Source of the DNA: Rheinheimera sp. 1928-s
GTDB lineage: Bacteria; Pseudomonadota; Gammaproteobacteria; Enterobacterales; Alteromonadaceae
NCBI RefSeq assembly: GCF_029269265.1
Contig: NZ_JARIXP010000016.1
Location: forward strand, 1 to 32,412
Direction: 5' to 3'
DNA: 32,412 nucleotides
Below, one piece after another: positions 9,258 to 18,916 of this stretch (the first letter of the stretch is position 1; each line of letters begins with the position of its first letter). Position numbers and translations under genes: made by a program. The notes below the pieces were generated by a model. That model was not told the DNA's origin and searched no databases. It saw only the letters and a list, made by a program, of their open reading frames with translations.

Positions 9258-9650
9258 ATGAGCATGCAAGATCCAGTAGCGGATATGTTTACTCGCATCC
9301 GCAACGGCCAAGCTGCCAAAAAGTTTGCGGTTAAGATGCCATCTTCAAAAATGAAGGTTGCCATCGCGAAAGTATTAAAAGACGAAGGTTACATCGAAGA
9401 TTTCGTTGTATCTGCTGATGTTAAGGCAGAGTTGGAAGTTACATTAAAGTATTTCCAGGGCAAATCAGTAATTGAAACTATCGATCGTGTTAGCCGTCCA
9501 GGTCTGCGTATCTATAAGAAACGTGGCGAATTACCAAAAGTAATGGGTGGTTTAGGTGTAGCTATTATATCTACGTCTAAAGGGCTAATGACTGACCGTG
9601 CCGCGCGCAAGGTTGGAATCGGTGGTGAAATCATCGGCTATGTAGCGTAA
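9258..9650 (+). CDS. rpsH: Ribosomal protein S8
   Basis: Central-domain 16S-binding protein and, in E. coli, translational repressor of the spc operon. 130 residues starting [20 protein letters not shown] and containing the RNA-binding C-terminal motif [31 protein letters not shown] precedes the start. Confidence 0.97.
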   Translation: MSMQDPVADMFTRIRNGQAAKKFAVKMPSSKMKVAIAKVLKDEGYIEDFVVSADVKAELEVTLKYFQGKSVIETIDRVSRPGLRIYKKRGELPKVMGGLGVAIISTSKGLMTDRAARKVGIGGEIIGYVA

Positions 9651-9662
9651 CGGAGGGTAACT

Positions 9663-10196
9663 ATGTCTCGTGTTGCTAAGGCCCCCGTCACGGTTCCTGC
9701 AGGTGTAACAATTACACTGAATGGCCAAAACCTGACAGTAAAGGGTAAAAATGGCGAGTTAACGTTGAACGTTAACCCTGCAGTCGAAGTTGTTATTGAA
9801 GGTAACGTACTGCGTACGACTCCTCGTGACGGCATCGCAAACGCTGACGCACAAGCGGGTACCGCTCGCGCGTTGATCAACAATTTAGTGACTGGCGTAA
9901 CCGAAGGTTACACTCAGAAGCTGGAATTGGTTGGTGTTGGTTACCGTGCAAAAGCAGAAGGCAAGGTGTTAAACCTGAGCTTAGGCTTTTCTCACCCGGT
10001 TGCTTTCGAGGTGCCAGCTGGTATCACGATCGAAACCCCTTCTCAAACAGAAGTGTTGGTGAAAGGTTCTGACAAGCAATTAGTTGGTCAAGTTGCTGCA
10101 AACATCCGCGCGTACCGTAAACCAGAGCCTTACAAAGGCAAAGGTGTTCGCTACGCTAACGAAAACGTGCGTCGTAAAGAAGCGAAGAAAAAGTAG
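9663..10196 (+). CDS. rplF: Ribosomal protein L6
   Basis: Two-domain 50S protein near the factor-binding site and sarcin-ricin loop. 177 residues: [32 protein letters not shown] at the start; the second domain carries the family signature [25 protein letters not shown], followed by a basic tail [15 protein letters not shown] lies before the ATG. Confidence 0.97.
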   Translation: MSRVAKAPVTVPAGVTITLNGQNLTVKGKNGELTLNVNPAVEVVIEGNVLRTTPRDGIANADAQAGTARALINNLVTGVTEGYTQKLELVGVGYRAKAEGKVLNLSLGFSHPVAFEVPAGITIETPSQTEVLVKGSDKQLVGQVAANIRAYRKPEPYKGKGVRYANENVRRKEAKKK

Positions 10197-10205
10197 GGTA
10201 GGACG

Positions 10206-10556
10206 ATGGATAAGAAACTTGCTCGTCTGCGCCGCGCTAAACGCGTTCGCAGAACAATTATCGAACAAGGTGCGAACCGCTTGGTTGTACATCGTACACC
10301 ACGTCACATTTACGCCCAGCTTATCGCACCAAATGCTGAAGTGATTGCTGCTGCTTCCACAGTTGAAGCAACAATCCGTGAATCATTGAAGTACACCGGT
10401 AATGTCGATGCTGCTAAAGCTGTAGGTAAGGCGATTGCTGAACGTGCAGTGGCTAAAGGCGTCAGTAAATGTGCTTTTGACCGTAGCGGTTTCCAGTATC
10501 ACGGTCGTGTACAGGCATTAGCTGATGCGGCGCGTGAAGCCGGTCTTCAATTCTAG
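10206..10556 (+). CDS. rplR: Ribosomal protein L18
   Basis: 5S rRNA-binding protein that works with L5 in the central protuberance. 116 residues with a basic N-terminus ([18 protein letters not shown]) and the C-terminal [26 protein letters not shown] motif. The gap to rplF is nine bases. Confidence 0.97.
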   Translation: MDKKLARLRRAKRVRRTIIEQGANRLVVHRTPRHIYAQLIAPNAEVIAAASTVEATIRESLKYTGNVDAAKAVGKAIAERAVAKGVSKCAFDRSGFQYHGRVQALADAAREAGLQF

Positions 10557-10565
10557 GAGTAGATC

Positions 10566-11069
10566 ATGGCTAACGTAGAAGCTAAACAACAATCTGATTT
10601 ACAAGAGAAGCTGGTTGCTGTTAACCGTGTTTCCAAAGTTGTTAAAGGTGGCCGGATTTTCTCCTTCACCGCTTTAACAGTAGTTGGTGACGGTAATGGT
10701 CGTATCGGTTTCGGTTACGGTAAAGCGCGCGAAGTACCAGCTGCTATTCAAAAAGCAATGGAAAAAGCTCGTCGTAACATGACTCAAGTTGAGTTAAACG
10801 GTAACACTCTTCACCACCCGGTAAAAGGTATCCACGCTGGTTCCAACGTGTATATGCAACCGGCGTCTGAAGGTACTGGTATTATCGCCGGTGGTGCAAT
10901 GCGCGCAGTGTTAGAAGTAGCAGGTGTACAGAACGTTCTGTCTAAATGCTACGGCTCAACCAACCCAATCAACGTAGTTCGCGCTACTATCAACGCCCTG
11001 TCAGCGATTAAATCGCCTGCTCAGGTTGCTGCGAAGCGTGGCTTACGCGTTGACGACATTCTGGGGTAA
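10566..11069 (+). CDS. rpsE: Ribosomal protein S5
   Basis: Small-subunit protein at the decoding centre and mRNA entry, a site of spectinomycin-resistance and ram changes. 167 residues; [32 protein letters not shown] includes the loop at which spectinomycin resistance arises, with the wild-type VVKGGR sequence. The C-terminal domain ([23 protein letters not shown]) is intact. Confidence 0.97.
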   Translation: MANVEAKQQSDLQEKLVAVNRVSKVVKGGRIFSFTALTVVGDGNGRIGFGYGKAREVPAAIQKAMEKARRNMTQVELNGNTLHHPVKGIHAGSNVYMQPASEGTGIIAGGAMRAVLEVAGVQNVLSKCYGSTNPINVVRATINALSAIKSPAQVAAKRGLRVDDILG

Positions 11070-11075
11070 TTCGCC

Positions 11076-11258
11076 ATGTCTAAAAAGACTGTAACAGTAA
11101 CCCAAATTAAGTCAGGCATCGGTCGTTTACCGAAGCATAAAGCGACTTTAGTTGGTTTAGGCTTACGCCGTATCGGTCACACTGTAACACTGGAAGATAC
11201 ACCTTCAGTGCGCGGTATGATCAACACTGTGTATTACATGGTTAAAGTGGAGGAGTAA
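11076..11258 (+). CDS. rpmD: Ribosomal protein L30
   Basis: Small 50S protein of 60 residues, [32 protein letters not shown] and a short C-terminal strand pair ending VKVEE. Six bases follow rpsE. The GGAGGAG that serves rplO is encoded in its last codons. Confidence 0.97.
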   Translation: MSKKTVTVTQIKSGIGRLPKHKATLVGLGLRRIGHTVTLEDTPSVRGMINTVYYMVKVEE

Positions 11259-11261
11259 TAA

Positions 11262-11696
11262 ATGTTTTTAAATACGTTATCTCCTGCACCAGGTGCTAAA
11301 AAAGAGAAACGCCGTTTAGGTCGTGGTATCGGTTCTGGCTTAGGCAAGACTGGTGGCCGTGGTCACAAAGGTTTGAAATCTCGCTCAGGTGGTAAAGTAC
11401 GTCCAGGTTTTGAAGGCGGTCAAATGCCTCTGAAACAACGTCTGCCTAAGTTCGGTTTTACATCACGTAAAGGCTTAGTATCTGCTGAAGTTCGTTTACA
11501 CGAGCTGACAGCCGTAGCTGGTGATGTAGCTGATTTAGCAAGCCTGATGGAAGCTAATATCATCTCTCGTATCGTTAAGTTCGCTAAAGTTGTGTTATCA
11601 GGCGAGATCACTCGTCCAATAACAGTTAAAGGCTTAAGCGTGACTAAAGGTGCGCGTGCTGCGATTGAAGCCGCTGGCGGCAAAGTCGAAGAATAA
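11262..11696 (+). CDS. rplO: Ribosomal protein L15
   Basis: Late-assembly 50S protein. 144 residues: [35 protein letters not shown] forms the extended glycine-rich N-terminal arm, and [22 protein letters not shown] the C-terminal domain. Only three bases separate it from rpmD, whose 3' end supplies the ribosome-binding site. Confidence 0.97.
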   Translation: MFLNTLSPAPGAKKEKRRLGRGIGSGLGKTGGRGHKGLKSRSGGKVRPGFEGGQMPLKQRLPKFGFTSRKGLVSAEVRLHELTAVAGDVADLASLMEANIISRIVKFAKVVLSGEITRPITVKGLSVTKGARAAIEAAGGKVEE

Positions 11697-11711
11697 TAAG
11701 GATAGTACGCG

Positions 11712-13040
11712 ATGGCAAAACCAGGTTCGGATACAAAAAGTGCAAAAGGCGGCTTCAGTGAGCTGAAATCCCGTCTGTTGTTCGTACTTTTGGCCATAAT
11801 CGTTTTCCGATTAGGCTCATTTGTGCCAATTCCTGGAATTGACGCCGCCGTGCTGGCTCAATTATTCGAGCAACAAAAAGGCACCATCGTTGAAATGTTT
11901 AACATGTTCAGCGGTGGCGCCCTTGAGCGTGCATCTGTATTTGCACTTGGCATTATGCCTTACATTTCTGCTTCTATTATCGTTCAGCTGTTAACCGTGG
12001 TTCATCCCACGCTGGCTGAATTGAAGAAGGAAGGTGAGGCTGGCAAGCGTAAAATCAATCAGTATACACGTTACGGTACCTTAGGATTGGCAATAGTCCA
12101 GGCGATCGGTATTTCTACCGGTTTGCCAAATCTGATGCCGGGTTTAGTAGTAAACCCAGGTATTGGTTTTACTATCACTGCTGTGATCAGTTTAGTCACC
12201 GGTACCATGTTTTTAATGTGGTTAGGTGAGCAAATTACTGAACGTGGCATTGGTAATGGTATTTCGTTGCTGATTTTCACCGGTATTGTTGCTGGCTTCC
12301 CGTCTGCCATTGGCCAGACGATTGAGCAGGCACGTCAAGGCGATTTGCACTTTTTGCTTTTATTAGCGATTGGAGCCATTGTTGTTGCGGTTACTTGGTT
12401 CGTAGTTTTCTTCGAACGTGGTCAACGTCGCATTGTGGTTAATTACGCCAAACGCCAACAAGGCCGTCAGGTATTTGCTGCTCAAAGCAGTCACCTACCT
12501 CTGAAGGTCAACATGGCTGGTGTAATACCACCAATCTTTGCTTCAAGCATAATCCTGTTCCCTGGTACAATTGCCAGTTGGTTTGGGTCAGGCGAAGGTA
12601 TGGTTGCTAACTTCCTGCAGGAAGTGGCATTAACCTTATCTCCGGGTCAGCCGCTGTATATGGTTTTATATGCTGCTGCGATCATCTTTTTCTGTTTCTT
12701 CTATACTGCGTTGGTGTTTAACCCACGTGATACAGCAGATAACCTGAAAAAGTCTGGTGCCTTCATCCCTGGTATTCGTCCTGGTGAGCAGACATCTAAA
12801 TACATTGATAAAGTAATGACACGTTTAACCTTAGCTGGCGCGGCGTATATCACCTTTATCTGTTTGGTTCCTGAGTTCATGATGGTTGCATGGAATGTGC
12901 AATTTTACTTCGGCGGTACATCTTTACTGATTATCGTAGTGGTTATTATGGACTTTATGGCACAGGTACAAACCCATCTGATGTCTCATCAGTATGAGTC
13001 GGTACTTAAAAAGGCAAATCTTAAGGGCTACGGCCGTTAA
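11712..13040 (+). CDS. secY: Protein translocase subunit SecY
   Basis: Central pore of the SecYEG translocon in the inner membrane, exporting and inserting proteins with SecA or ribosomes. 442 residues with ten membrane helices, beginning around residues 20-40 ([21 protein letters not shown]). The [16 protein letters not shown] signature lies in helix 2, and cytoplasmic loops with [21 protein letters not shown] and [26 protein letters not shown] are conserved SecA/ribosome contact sites. AAGGAT precedes the start. Its place in the spc operon is the usual one. Confidence 0.98.
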   Translation: MAKPGSDTKSAKGGFSELKSRLLFVLLAIIVFRLGSFVPIPGIDAAVLAQLFEQQKGTIVEMFNMFSGGALERASVFALGIMPYISASIIVQLLTVVHPTLAELKKEGEAGKRKINQYTRYGTLGLAIVQAIGISTGLPNLMPGLVVNPGIGFTITAVISLVTGTMFLMWLGEQITERGIGNGISLLIFTGIVAGFPSAIGQTIEQARQGDLHFLLLLAIGAIVVAVTWFVVFFERGQRRIVVNYAKRQQGRQVFAAQSSHLPLKVNMAGVIPPIFASSIILFPGTIASWFGSGEGMVANFLQEVALTLSPGQPLYMVLYAAAIIFFCFFYTALVFNPRDTADNLKKSGAFIPGIRPGEQTSKYIDKVMTRLTLAGAAYITFICLVPEFMMVAWNVQFYFGGTSLLIIVVVIMDFMAQVQTHLMSHQYESVLKKANLKGYGR

Positions 13041-13062
13041 GGTAATTTTGCGGAGTTAAGTC

Positions 13063-13176
13063 ATGAAAGTACGAGCTTCCGTTAAGAAGATCTGCCGTAA
13101 CTGCAAAGTTATCAAGCGCAACAATGTTGTGCGTGTAATTTGTGTAGAGCCTAAGCACAAGCAACGTCAAGGCTAA
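13063..13176 (+). CDS. rpmJ: Ribosomal protein L36, zinc-binding form
   Basis: A 37-residue 50S protein ([20 protein letters not shown] to KHKQRQG). Cys11, Cys14, Cys27 and His32 form the zinc site, so this is the C+ type that zinc-starved cells replace with a zinc-free paralogue. GCGGAG lies before the ATG. Last gene of the spc operon. Confidence 0.96.
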   Translation: MKVRASVKKICRNCKVIKRNNVVRVICVEPKHKQRQG

Positions 13177-13195
13177 CAGCAGAAAAAATTATAGG

Positions 13196-13225
13196 TCAGG
13201 GCTAGGCTTTTTGGTCTAGCCCCGA
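13196..13225 (+). terminator. Hairpin between rpmJ and rpsM, possible spc attenuator
   Basis: GGGCTAG (13199-13205) pairs with CTAGCCC (13216-13222), extended by TC/GA across one mismatch. No proper T-run follows, so termination would be partial at best. From memory the E. coli rpmJ-rpsM gap also has a hairpin here, ahead of the S4 target. Confidence 0.5.
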
Positions 13226-13242
13226 CTTATTGTTGCAATATG

Positions 13243-13320
13243 GCCGCCGTTTGAGTATCCTTACGGGCTTTTCAAATCGGCACCCTTTTAATCTTTTATA
13301 GGAGAACGTTAGTGGCCCGT
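13243..13320 (+). promoter_or_regulatory. Alpha operon S4-responsive pseudoknot (Alpha_RBS type)
   Basis: The core TTTGAGTATCC followed by ACGGGCTTTTCA resembles the E. coli alpha leader as I recall it. ACGGGC (13263-13268) is exactly complementary to GCCCGT (13315-13320), which lies directly after the GTG start of rpsM. GCCG and CGGC on either side can form the outer helix. This is the arrangement in which S4 traps a closed ribosome-binding site and represses the operon. Confidence 0.85.
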
Positions 13321-13668
13321 ATCGCTGGCATTAACATCCCCGATAATAAACATGCTGTCATCTCTTTGACGTATGTTTTTGGTATCGGTAAAACCCGCTC
13401 TAAAGCTATCTTAGCTGCAGTGGGTATTGAAGAAACTCGCAAAATCTCTTCTTTGTCTGACGCAGAGCTTGACTCTCTTCGTGACGAAGTAGGTAAGTAC
13501 ACTGTTGAAGGTGACTTACGTCGTGAGATTACATTAAACATTAAACGTTTGATGGACCTGGGTTGTTACCGTGGTTTACGCCACCGTCGTAGTCTGCCTG
13601 TTCGTGGTCAGCGCACTAAAACTAATGCGCGTACCCGCAAGGGCCCACGCAAAGCTATTAAGAAATAG
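13312..13668 (+). CDS. rpsM: Ribosomal protein S13
   Basis: Head protein forming inter-subunit bridges with L5. 118 residues, [33 protein letters not shown] at the start and the [25 protein letters not shown] basic tail. The GTG start is the same codon used in E. coli, has AGGAGA seven bases before it, and takes part in the pseudoknot described above. Confidence 0.97.
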   Translation: MARIAGINIPDNKHAVISLTYVFGIGKTRSKAILAAVGIEETRKISSLSDAELDSLRDEVGKYTVEGDLRREITLNIKRLMDLGCYRGLRHRRSLPVRGQRTKTNARTRKGPRKAIKK

Positions 13669-13681
13669 GACGGGGTAAAAC

Positions 13682-14071
13682 ATGGCTAAAGCACCAGTTC
13701 GTACTCGTAAAAGAGTAAAAAAGCAAGTTTCTGACGGTATGGCTCATATCCATGCCTCTTTCAACAACACCATAGTCACGATCACTGATCGCCAGGGTAA
13801 CGCTCTTTGCTGGGCAACTGCTGGTGGTTCTGGTTTCCGTGGTTCGCGTAAGTCTACGCCGTTCGCTGCACAGGTTGCTGCTGAGCGTGCTGGTACTGCC
13901 GCGTTAGAATATGGTCTGAAGAACCTTGAAGTGTTTGTAAACGGTCCAGGCCCAGGCCGCGAATCAGCGATTCGTGCTCTGAACGCAGCTGGCTACCGCA
14001 TTACAAATATCACCGACGTGACGCCAATTCCACACAATGGTTGCCGTCCACCGAAAAAACGTCGCGTGTAA
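13682..14071 (+). CDS. rpsK: Ribosomal protein S11
   Basis: Platform protein of the small subunit near the E site and the anti-Shine-Dalgarno end of 16S rRNA. 129 residues, with [28 protein letters not shown] and the C-terminal signature [37 protein letters not shown] lies before the ATG; 13 bases follow rpsM. Confidence 0.97.
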   Translation: MAKAPVRTRKRVKKQVSDGMAHIHASFNNTIVTITDRQGNALCWATAGGSGFRGSRKSTPFAAQVAAERAGTAALEYGLKNLEVFVNGPGPGRESAIRALNAAGYRITNITDVTPIPHNGCRPPKKRRV

Positions 14072-14102
14072 CAAGCGCTTCTAGGATTATTGGAGAAAGA
14101 AG

Positions 14103-14723
14103 ATGGCAAGATATTTGGGTCCTAAGCTCAAGTTAAGTCGTCGCGAAGGAACAGATTTGTTCCTGAAAAGCGGCGTTAGAGCAATTGATTCAAAGTGTAA
14201 TTTAACTACTGCTCCTGGTCAGCACGGCGCTCGTCGCGGTCGTTTATCAGACTACGGTTTACAATTACGCGAAAAACAAAAAGTACGTCGTATTTATGGC
14301 GTATTAGAGAAGCAGTTCCGTAACTATTACAAAGAAGCTGCTCGTTTGAAAGGTAACACTGGCGAAAACTTACTTCAGTTACTTGAAGGCCGTTTAGACA
14401 ACGTGGTTTATCGCATGGGTTTAGCTAGCACGCGTGCAGAAGCACGTCAGTTAGTGAGCCACAAAGCTATTATGATTAATGGCGCTGTGGTAAACATCCC
14501 ATCTTACGCTGTGTCACCTGATCAAGTCATCGCTGTTCGTGAGAAAGCGAAGAAGCAAGCGCGTATCGTTGCTGCTTTAGAGATTTCTGAACAACGCGAA
14601 AAACCAACTTGGATCGAAATCGATTCCAAGAAAATGGAAGGCGTTTTCAAACGTGTTCCAGAGCGTTCAGACTTGTCTGCAGACATCAACGAACAGTTAA
14701 TCGTCGAGCTTTACTCTAAGTAG
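14103..14723 (+). CDS. rpsD: Ribosomal protein S4
   Basis: Primary 16S-binding assembly protein, repressor of the alpha operon in E. coli, and antitermination factor for rRNA. 206 residues: [23 protein letters not shown] start and an S4 RNA-binding domain around [38 protein letters not shown]. Its likely mRNA target is the pseudoknot at rpsM. TTGGAGAA precedes the start. Confidence 0.97.
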   Translation: MARYLGPKLKLSRREGTDLFLKSGVRAIDSKCNLTTAPGQHGARRGRLSDYGLQLREKQKVRRIYGVLEKQFRNYYKEAARLKGNTGENLLQLLEGRLDNVVYRMGLASTRAEARQLVSHKAIMINGAVVNIPSYAVSPDQVIAVREKAKKQARIVAALEISEQREKPTWIEIDSKKMEGVFKRVPERSDLSADINEQLIVELYSK

Positions 14724-14750
14724 TAGGGCGTTTTCTTAAGAGAGGATAAA

Positions 14751-15740
14751 ATGCAGGGTTCTGTCACCGAATTCCTTAAGCCGAGATTAGTTGGTATCGA
14801 AAAAATCAACCCAACTCGTGCCAAAGTTACTTTGGAACCACTTGAGCGCGGTTTCGGGCATACCTTGGGCAACGCGTTGCGTCGTATTTTACTTTCGTCT
14901 ATGCCAGGTTGTGCAGTGACTGAAGTAGAGATCGACGGCGTTCTTCATGAGTACAGCGCCAAAGAAGGTGTTCAGGAAGATATCATTGATATTTTACTGA
15001 ACCTGAAAGGTTTAGCCGTCCGCTTGGAAGACAAAGACGAAGTCACTCTGACTTTAACTAAGAAAGGTGCTGGCCCTGTAACTGCTGGTGATATCCAGCG
15101 TGGTGACGGTGTAGTGATCGTTAACCCAGAGCACGTAATATGCAACCTGACTGGCGAAACTGAATTCAGTATGCGCCTGAAAGTTGAACGTGGTCGTGGT
15201 TATGTTCCTGCTTCGGCCCGCGTATCCTCAGAGGATGACGAACGTCCAATTGGTCGTCTGTTACTGGACGCATCTTTCAGCCCGGTAGAGCGTATTGCCT
15301 ACTCAGTTGAAGCTGCTCGTGTAGAACAGCGTACTGACCTGGACAAACTAGTTATCGACATGGAAACCAATGGCACAGTAGAGCCAGAGGAAGCAATTCG
15401 TCGTGCTGCGACTATTTTAGCTGAACAGCTGGAATTCTTCGTAGAATTACGCGACAAGAGCGAGCCAGAAAAACGTGAAGAGAAGCCGGAGTTCGATCCG
15501 ATTCTGTTACGTCCAGTTGATGATTTAGAATTAACAGTTCGTTCTGCTAACTGCTTAAAAGCAGAGCAGATACAGTACATCGGTGATCTGGTACAACGTA
15601 CTGAGGTTGAGTTGCTGAAAACGCCAAACCTTGGTAAAAAGTCGCTTACCGAAATCAAAGACGTGTTGGCTTCACGCGGTTTATCCTTAGGCATGCGCCT
15701 GGAAAACTGGCCTCCAGCAAGTTTGGTAAATAAAGACTAA
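14751..15740 (+). CDS. rpoA: RNA polymerase subunit alpha
   Basis: Dimer of this subunit is the assembly platform of RNA polymerase. 329 residues, the E. coli length. The N-terminal domain carries [29 protein letters not shown], and a flexible linker is visible around [12 protein letters not shown]. The C-terminal domain is [21 protein letters not shown]...[29 protein letters not shown], which binds UP elements and activators. The residues needed for UP-element contact (RSANCLK) are unchanged, which matters for the rrn promoter in this window. Confidence 0.98.
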   Translation: MQGSVTEFLKPRLVGIEKINPTRAKVTLEPLERGFGHTLGNALRRILLSSMPGCAVTEVEIDGVLHEYSAKEGVQEDIIDILLNLKGLAVRLEDKDEVTLTLTKKGAGPVTAGDIQRGDGVVIVNPEHVICNLTGETEFSMRLKVERGRGYVPASARVSSEDDERPIGRLLLDASFSPVERIAYSVEAARVEQRTDLDKLVIDMETNGTVEPEEAIRRAATILAEQLEFFVELRDKSEPEKREEKPEFDPILLRPVDDLELTVRSANCLKAEQIQYIGDLVQRTEVELLKTPNLGKKSLTEIKDVLASRGLSLGMRLENWPPASLVNKD

Positions 15741-15779
15741 CCAGATTCCAGTTCCTGGTTTAGTAAGAAGGAATAGATC

Positions 15780-16184
15780 ATGCGCCATCGTAAGAGTGGT
15801 CGTCAGTTAAACCGGAACAGCAGTCACCGTACTGCAATGTTCCGCAACATGGCTAGCTCGTTGGTGAAGCACGAAATCATCAAAACGACTCTGCCAAAAG
15901 CAAAAGAGTTACGTCGCGTAATCGAACCTCTGATTACACTGGCGAAAAATGATAGCGTTGCAAACCGCCGTTTAGCTTTTGCTCGTACACGTGATAAAGA
16001 AGTAGTTGGTTTGTTATTTAACGTGTTAGGTCCACGTTATAACGCCCGTCCAGGTGGTTACACTCGTATTCTGAAGTGTGGCTTCCGTGCTGGCGACAAC
16101 GCACCAATGGCTTACATCGAGTTAGTAGACCGTCCAGAAGTGGCCGGCGCTGCATTACCAGCTGAAGAAACAGCAGCTGAGTAA
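15780..16184 (+). CDS. rplQ: Ribosomal protein L17
   Basis: 50S protein near the tunnel exit. 134 residues beginning [29 protein letters not shown], with [28 protein letters not shown] and an acidic, alanine-rich tail ([12 protein letters not shown]). AAGGAA lies eight bases before the ATG. It is the last gene of the alpha operon. Confidence 0.97.
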   Translation: MRHRKSGRQLNRNSSHRTAMFRNMASSLVKHEIIKTTLPKAKELRRVIEPLITLAKNDSVANRRLAFARTRDKEVVGLLFNVLGPRYNARPGGYTRILKCGFRAGDNAPMAYIELVDRPEVAGAALPAEETAAE

Positions 16185-16200
16185 GTAAGACTCCAAATAA

Positions 16201-16228
16201 AAAGGCCAGCGCAAGCTGGCCTTTTTTT
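16201..16228. terminator. Bidirectional terminator after rplQ
   Basis: AAAGGCCAGC / GCTGGCCTTT forms a 10-bp stem around GCAA with seven T after it on the + strand. On the - strand the same stem is followed by TTTTTATTT, so it can also end the converging transporter operon whose last gene stops at 16313. The 84 bases between hairpin and that gene show nothing else. Confidence 0.92.
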
Positions 16229-16312
16229 GTCTGAATTTTATGATGTGATCTTGTGTAGCTATAGCTCTGAATCAATCTATTCCTCTTGGCTCCACCCCGT
16301 TTGAATAGGGAA

Positions 16313-18883
16313 CTATGGAGCTCCCCGTAAACCGCTGCTGATAGAGATGTTTCTGAGATGACGCAACGGTAGATAATGTGCGACCAGACCGCATAAGGTC
16401 ACCAGCAACAAGGTCAGGCCATACAGGGCCAGGCTATAAAACACGAGGCTTTGCAGTGTCATACCTTCAAACGGCAGGCCCTGAGCAGTGACTAAAGCTG
16501 ACAGCCCTTGCAACACCTGTGGCTGATCCTGATTCAGCAACCAAACCAGCCCGATGCCAAGCACCAGACTGCTCAGCAGCACGGCAGATGCCAACAGCCG
16601 CAGATATTCGCGTCCAGATTCCCGCACTATTTGCCGGAACTGCGCCCCCAACGCCAGCTTGATGCTAAATTCATTTTGCCTTAGTTGCAGATTGTATTGC
16701 ATTACGCCAATCAGGCCGATGCCGGACAACAGCACGGTAAACAGAGCCAGACTGATGGCGCCCAGCAGTATGAATTTTTTTGGCAACATGAGCTGATCTA
16801 CCTGATCGGACAATAAACTAAAATGCGTCAGGGCAAACTGGCTATGTGCTTGTTGTAAAATGCGGATCATCTGTTGCTGGCTAAAGGTCGCGCCTGGTTC
16901 GGTCTTGATCAAAAACCATAACGCAGTCCCCAGGTTGGTCATATAAAACCGAGGTGGTGTTGCCGCCAGGCCCGGCAGTTGAATATCTTCTGTCACACCT
17001 ACTATGGTAAAGGGCTGCTTTGCAATATCCAGTTGAATACGTCGTCCGAGCACTTGCTCTAGATCGCCGATGCTTGCCGCCCTGCCCAGCAATTGCATGG
17101 CAAAAGTGCGGTTGACCACCATGTTTGGCGAATGCCCGCTGTGGATATCGGCAGCGCTGAAGCCATGGCCGGCCAATAACGCCTGACCGGCCACCTGAAA
17201 ATAATGCTGATCCACATTACGATGCATAGGATAAAAGCGCCGTTCGCTGCCAAGCTCTGTTGCCGCCATTTGAAAGCGGTCCACCAGCGGATTATAGGCA
17301 AAACTCACCCCGGCTATCCCCGGTTGTTGCCGCAACTGCTCAGCCATTTCGGCAACTTTAGGCGCATAACTGTCCCAGCCTTGCCAGTCGAGGGTAGCGA
17401 CTGAAAATTCCAGCTGCAACAGGTTCTGGCTGGTTAAGCCAAGCGGTCGTTGCAATTTATGCCAGGCGTCCTGCACCAGCAGGCTACTGATAAACACCAG
17501 CACAATGGCACAGCTTAGTTGCAGCAGAATAAAACTACGTCGAAACACGGCGGGGATCTGCACCCCGGCACCTTTGCCACTGCTTTGCAGCGCCAGACTC
17601 AGTTGATGATAACGCACAGTGCGCAGTGATAAGGTTGCAATCAGCAGCGCCAGCAGCACGGCCAGCAGCAACGCACTGCCAAAACTGAATAGCGATAGAC
17701 CAAGCTCGCTGCTACGGGGCAAGCTGTTGCCAAACCAGCGGGTTACCCCGCTAAAACCGGCCTGCGCCAGCAACAAGGCCAAACCTACTGATAGCAGCAT
17801 CAAAAGCAGCGCCTCGGCAAACAATTGTTGCCCGAGCTGAATACGCCGTGCGCCAAGGGCGGCGCGGATCGCCAGCTGTTTTTGCAGCAGCATCAGACGT
17901 GATAAAAACAAATTCAGAATATTGGTGGTGGCAATCAGTAACAATCCGGCACCGCCAAGTAATAACAGCAACAGCAAACCCTCACTGCCGCTGGTGATCA
18001 ACTGCTGCACGGACTGCAATTGCAGTTGCAGGCTCCAGCCTGCAAAATTAGCCTCTCCAACCATTTTTTCCGAAAATTGTTGCTGTGCCAGTGGTGTGAG
18101 TGCTGTCAGCCATTGTTGCAAAGCCGCCGCTTCTCCTTTGAATAGTAAAAAACTGTGTTCATCGGCTAAATGCCAGCTGCCTTTAAAATCGGCGTTGTTG
18201 TAATCCCAGGGTAACCACAGATCAACCGCTGGCAAGGAGGTCCGCAGTTGTGGCGGCACAAAAGTTTTTGCCAGCACGCCCAATACCGGATGCGACACAC
18301 CATTGATCTGTACACTCTGACTCAGCACATCGGGTCTTTGCTGAAACAACAACTGCCAGGCCTGATAACTCAATACCACGCCTGGGTTCATCGAACCTGG
18401 CAGTTGCGCTTGGCTAAAACCATGCCCCAGCAGCAAGGGCATGCCGAGCATTTGCTGCAATTCCGGCGTGGTGTAAGCGCTGCTGAGCCGTGGCTGCGCC
18501 GCATCAGACATTACGATGTCCTGCGTCAGATGCAGCAAGGCCTGCGATATTTCAGGCATGCTTTGTTCAGCAAGTGCAGTTGTAGCAGATTGAGCAGCTG
18601 GCGACTGCCATTGCCGCATTTGCAGATACAGCTGCTCCGCCGCCGGATGTAACACCGCTGAGGATTGCAGTTTGCCTGCGCCGTCCAGCCGCTGATAGTG
18701 CAAGAGCTGCAGTTGCTCTGACTCCGGATAAGGCAGTGGTTTGAATAAAATTTGCCAGCCGAGGCTCAGCACCCACAAAAACACACCACTGGCGATGCCC
18801 ATAGTCAGCACTACTGTCAGTGCAAAACTTTTGTCGCGCCAGAGCGAGTGGGTACTTTGCCTGAGCCAAGGTTCAAACTGCAT
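16313..18883 (-). CDS. Duplicated MacB-like (ADOP-type) permease, copy 4 of 4
   Basis: Inner-membrane permease of the MacB/FtsX superfamily in which the whole module is repeated. 856 residues: TM helix ~20-45, periplasmic MacB_PCD-like region ~50-300, three FtsX helices (~303-327, 355-378, 397-420), a cytoplasmic linker with GKGAGVQI at 436-443, TM ~450-470, a second periplasmic region, and three more helices in the last ~155 residues. Coupling-helix motifs occur in both halves (LAIRAALGAR ~337-346, and ALGAQ after Glu738). The KPLPYPESEQL after TM1 and the LPLR end group it with the 21409-23895 gene (type 1). AAGGAA precedes the ATG; 33 bases follow the previous permease. Last gene of the operon. 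Substrate unknown. Confidence 0.88.
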   Translation of the reverse strand: MQFEPWLRQSTHSLWRDKSFALTVVLTMGIASGVFLWVLSLGWQILFKPLPYPESEQLQLLHYQRLDGAGKLQSSAVLHPAAEQLYLQMRQWQSPAAQSATTALAEQSMPEISQALLHLTQDIVMSDAAQPRLSSAYTTPELQQMLGMPLLLGHGFSQAQLPGSMNPGVVLSYQAWQLLFQQRPDVLSQSVQINGVSHPVLGVLAKTFVPPQLRTSLPAVDLWLPWDYNNADFKGSWHLADEHSFLLFKGEAAALQQWLTALTPLAQQQFSEKMVGEANFAGWSLQLQLQSVQQLITSGSEGLLLLLLLGGAGLLLIATTNILNLFLSRLMLLQKQLAIRAALGARRIQLGQQLFAEALLLMLLSVGLALLLAQAGFSGVTRWFGNSLPRSSELGLSLFSFGSALLLAVLLALLIATLSLRTVRYHQLSLALQSSGKGAGVQIPAVFRRSFILLQLSCAIVLVFISSLLVQDAWHKLQRPLGLTSQNLLQLEFSVATLDWQGWDSYAPKVAEMAEQLRQQPGIAGVSFAYNPLVDRFQMAATELGSERRFYPMHRNVDQHYFQVAGQALLAGHGFSAADIHSGHSPNMVVNRTFAMQLLGRAASIGDLEQVLGRRIQLDIAKQPFTIVGVTEDIQLPGLAATPPRFYMTNLGTALWFLIKTEPGATFSQQQMIRILQQAHSQFALTHFSLLSDQVDQLMLPKKFILLGAISLALFTVLLSGIGLIGVMQYNLQLRQNEFSIKLALGAQFRQIVRESGREYLRLLASAVLLSSLVLGIGLVWLLNQDQPQVLQGLSALVTAQGLPFEGMTLQSLVFYSLALYGLTLLLVTLCGLVAHYLPLRHLRNISISSGLRGAP

Positions 18884-18916
18884 GCTGATTTTCCTTCATT
18901 TCTTAACTTATTAACT

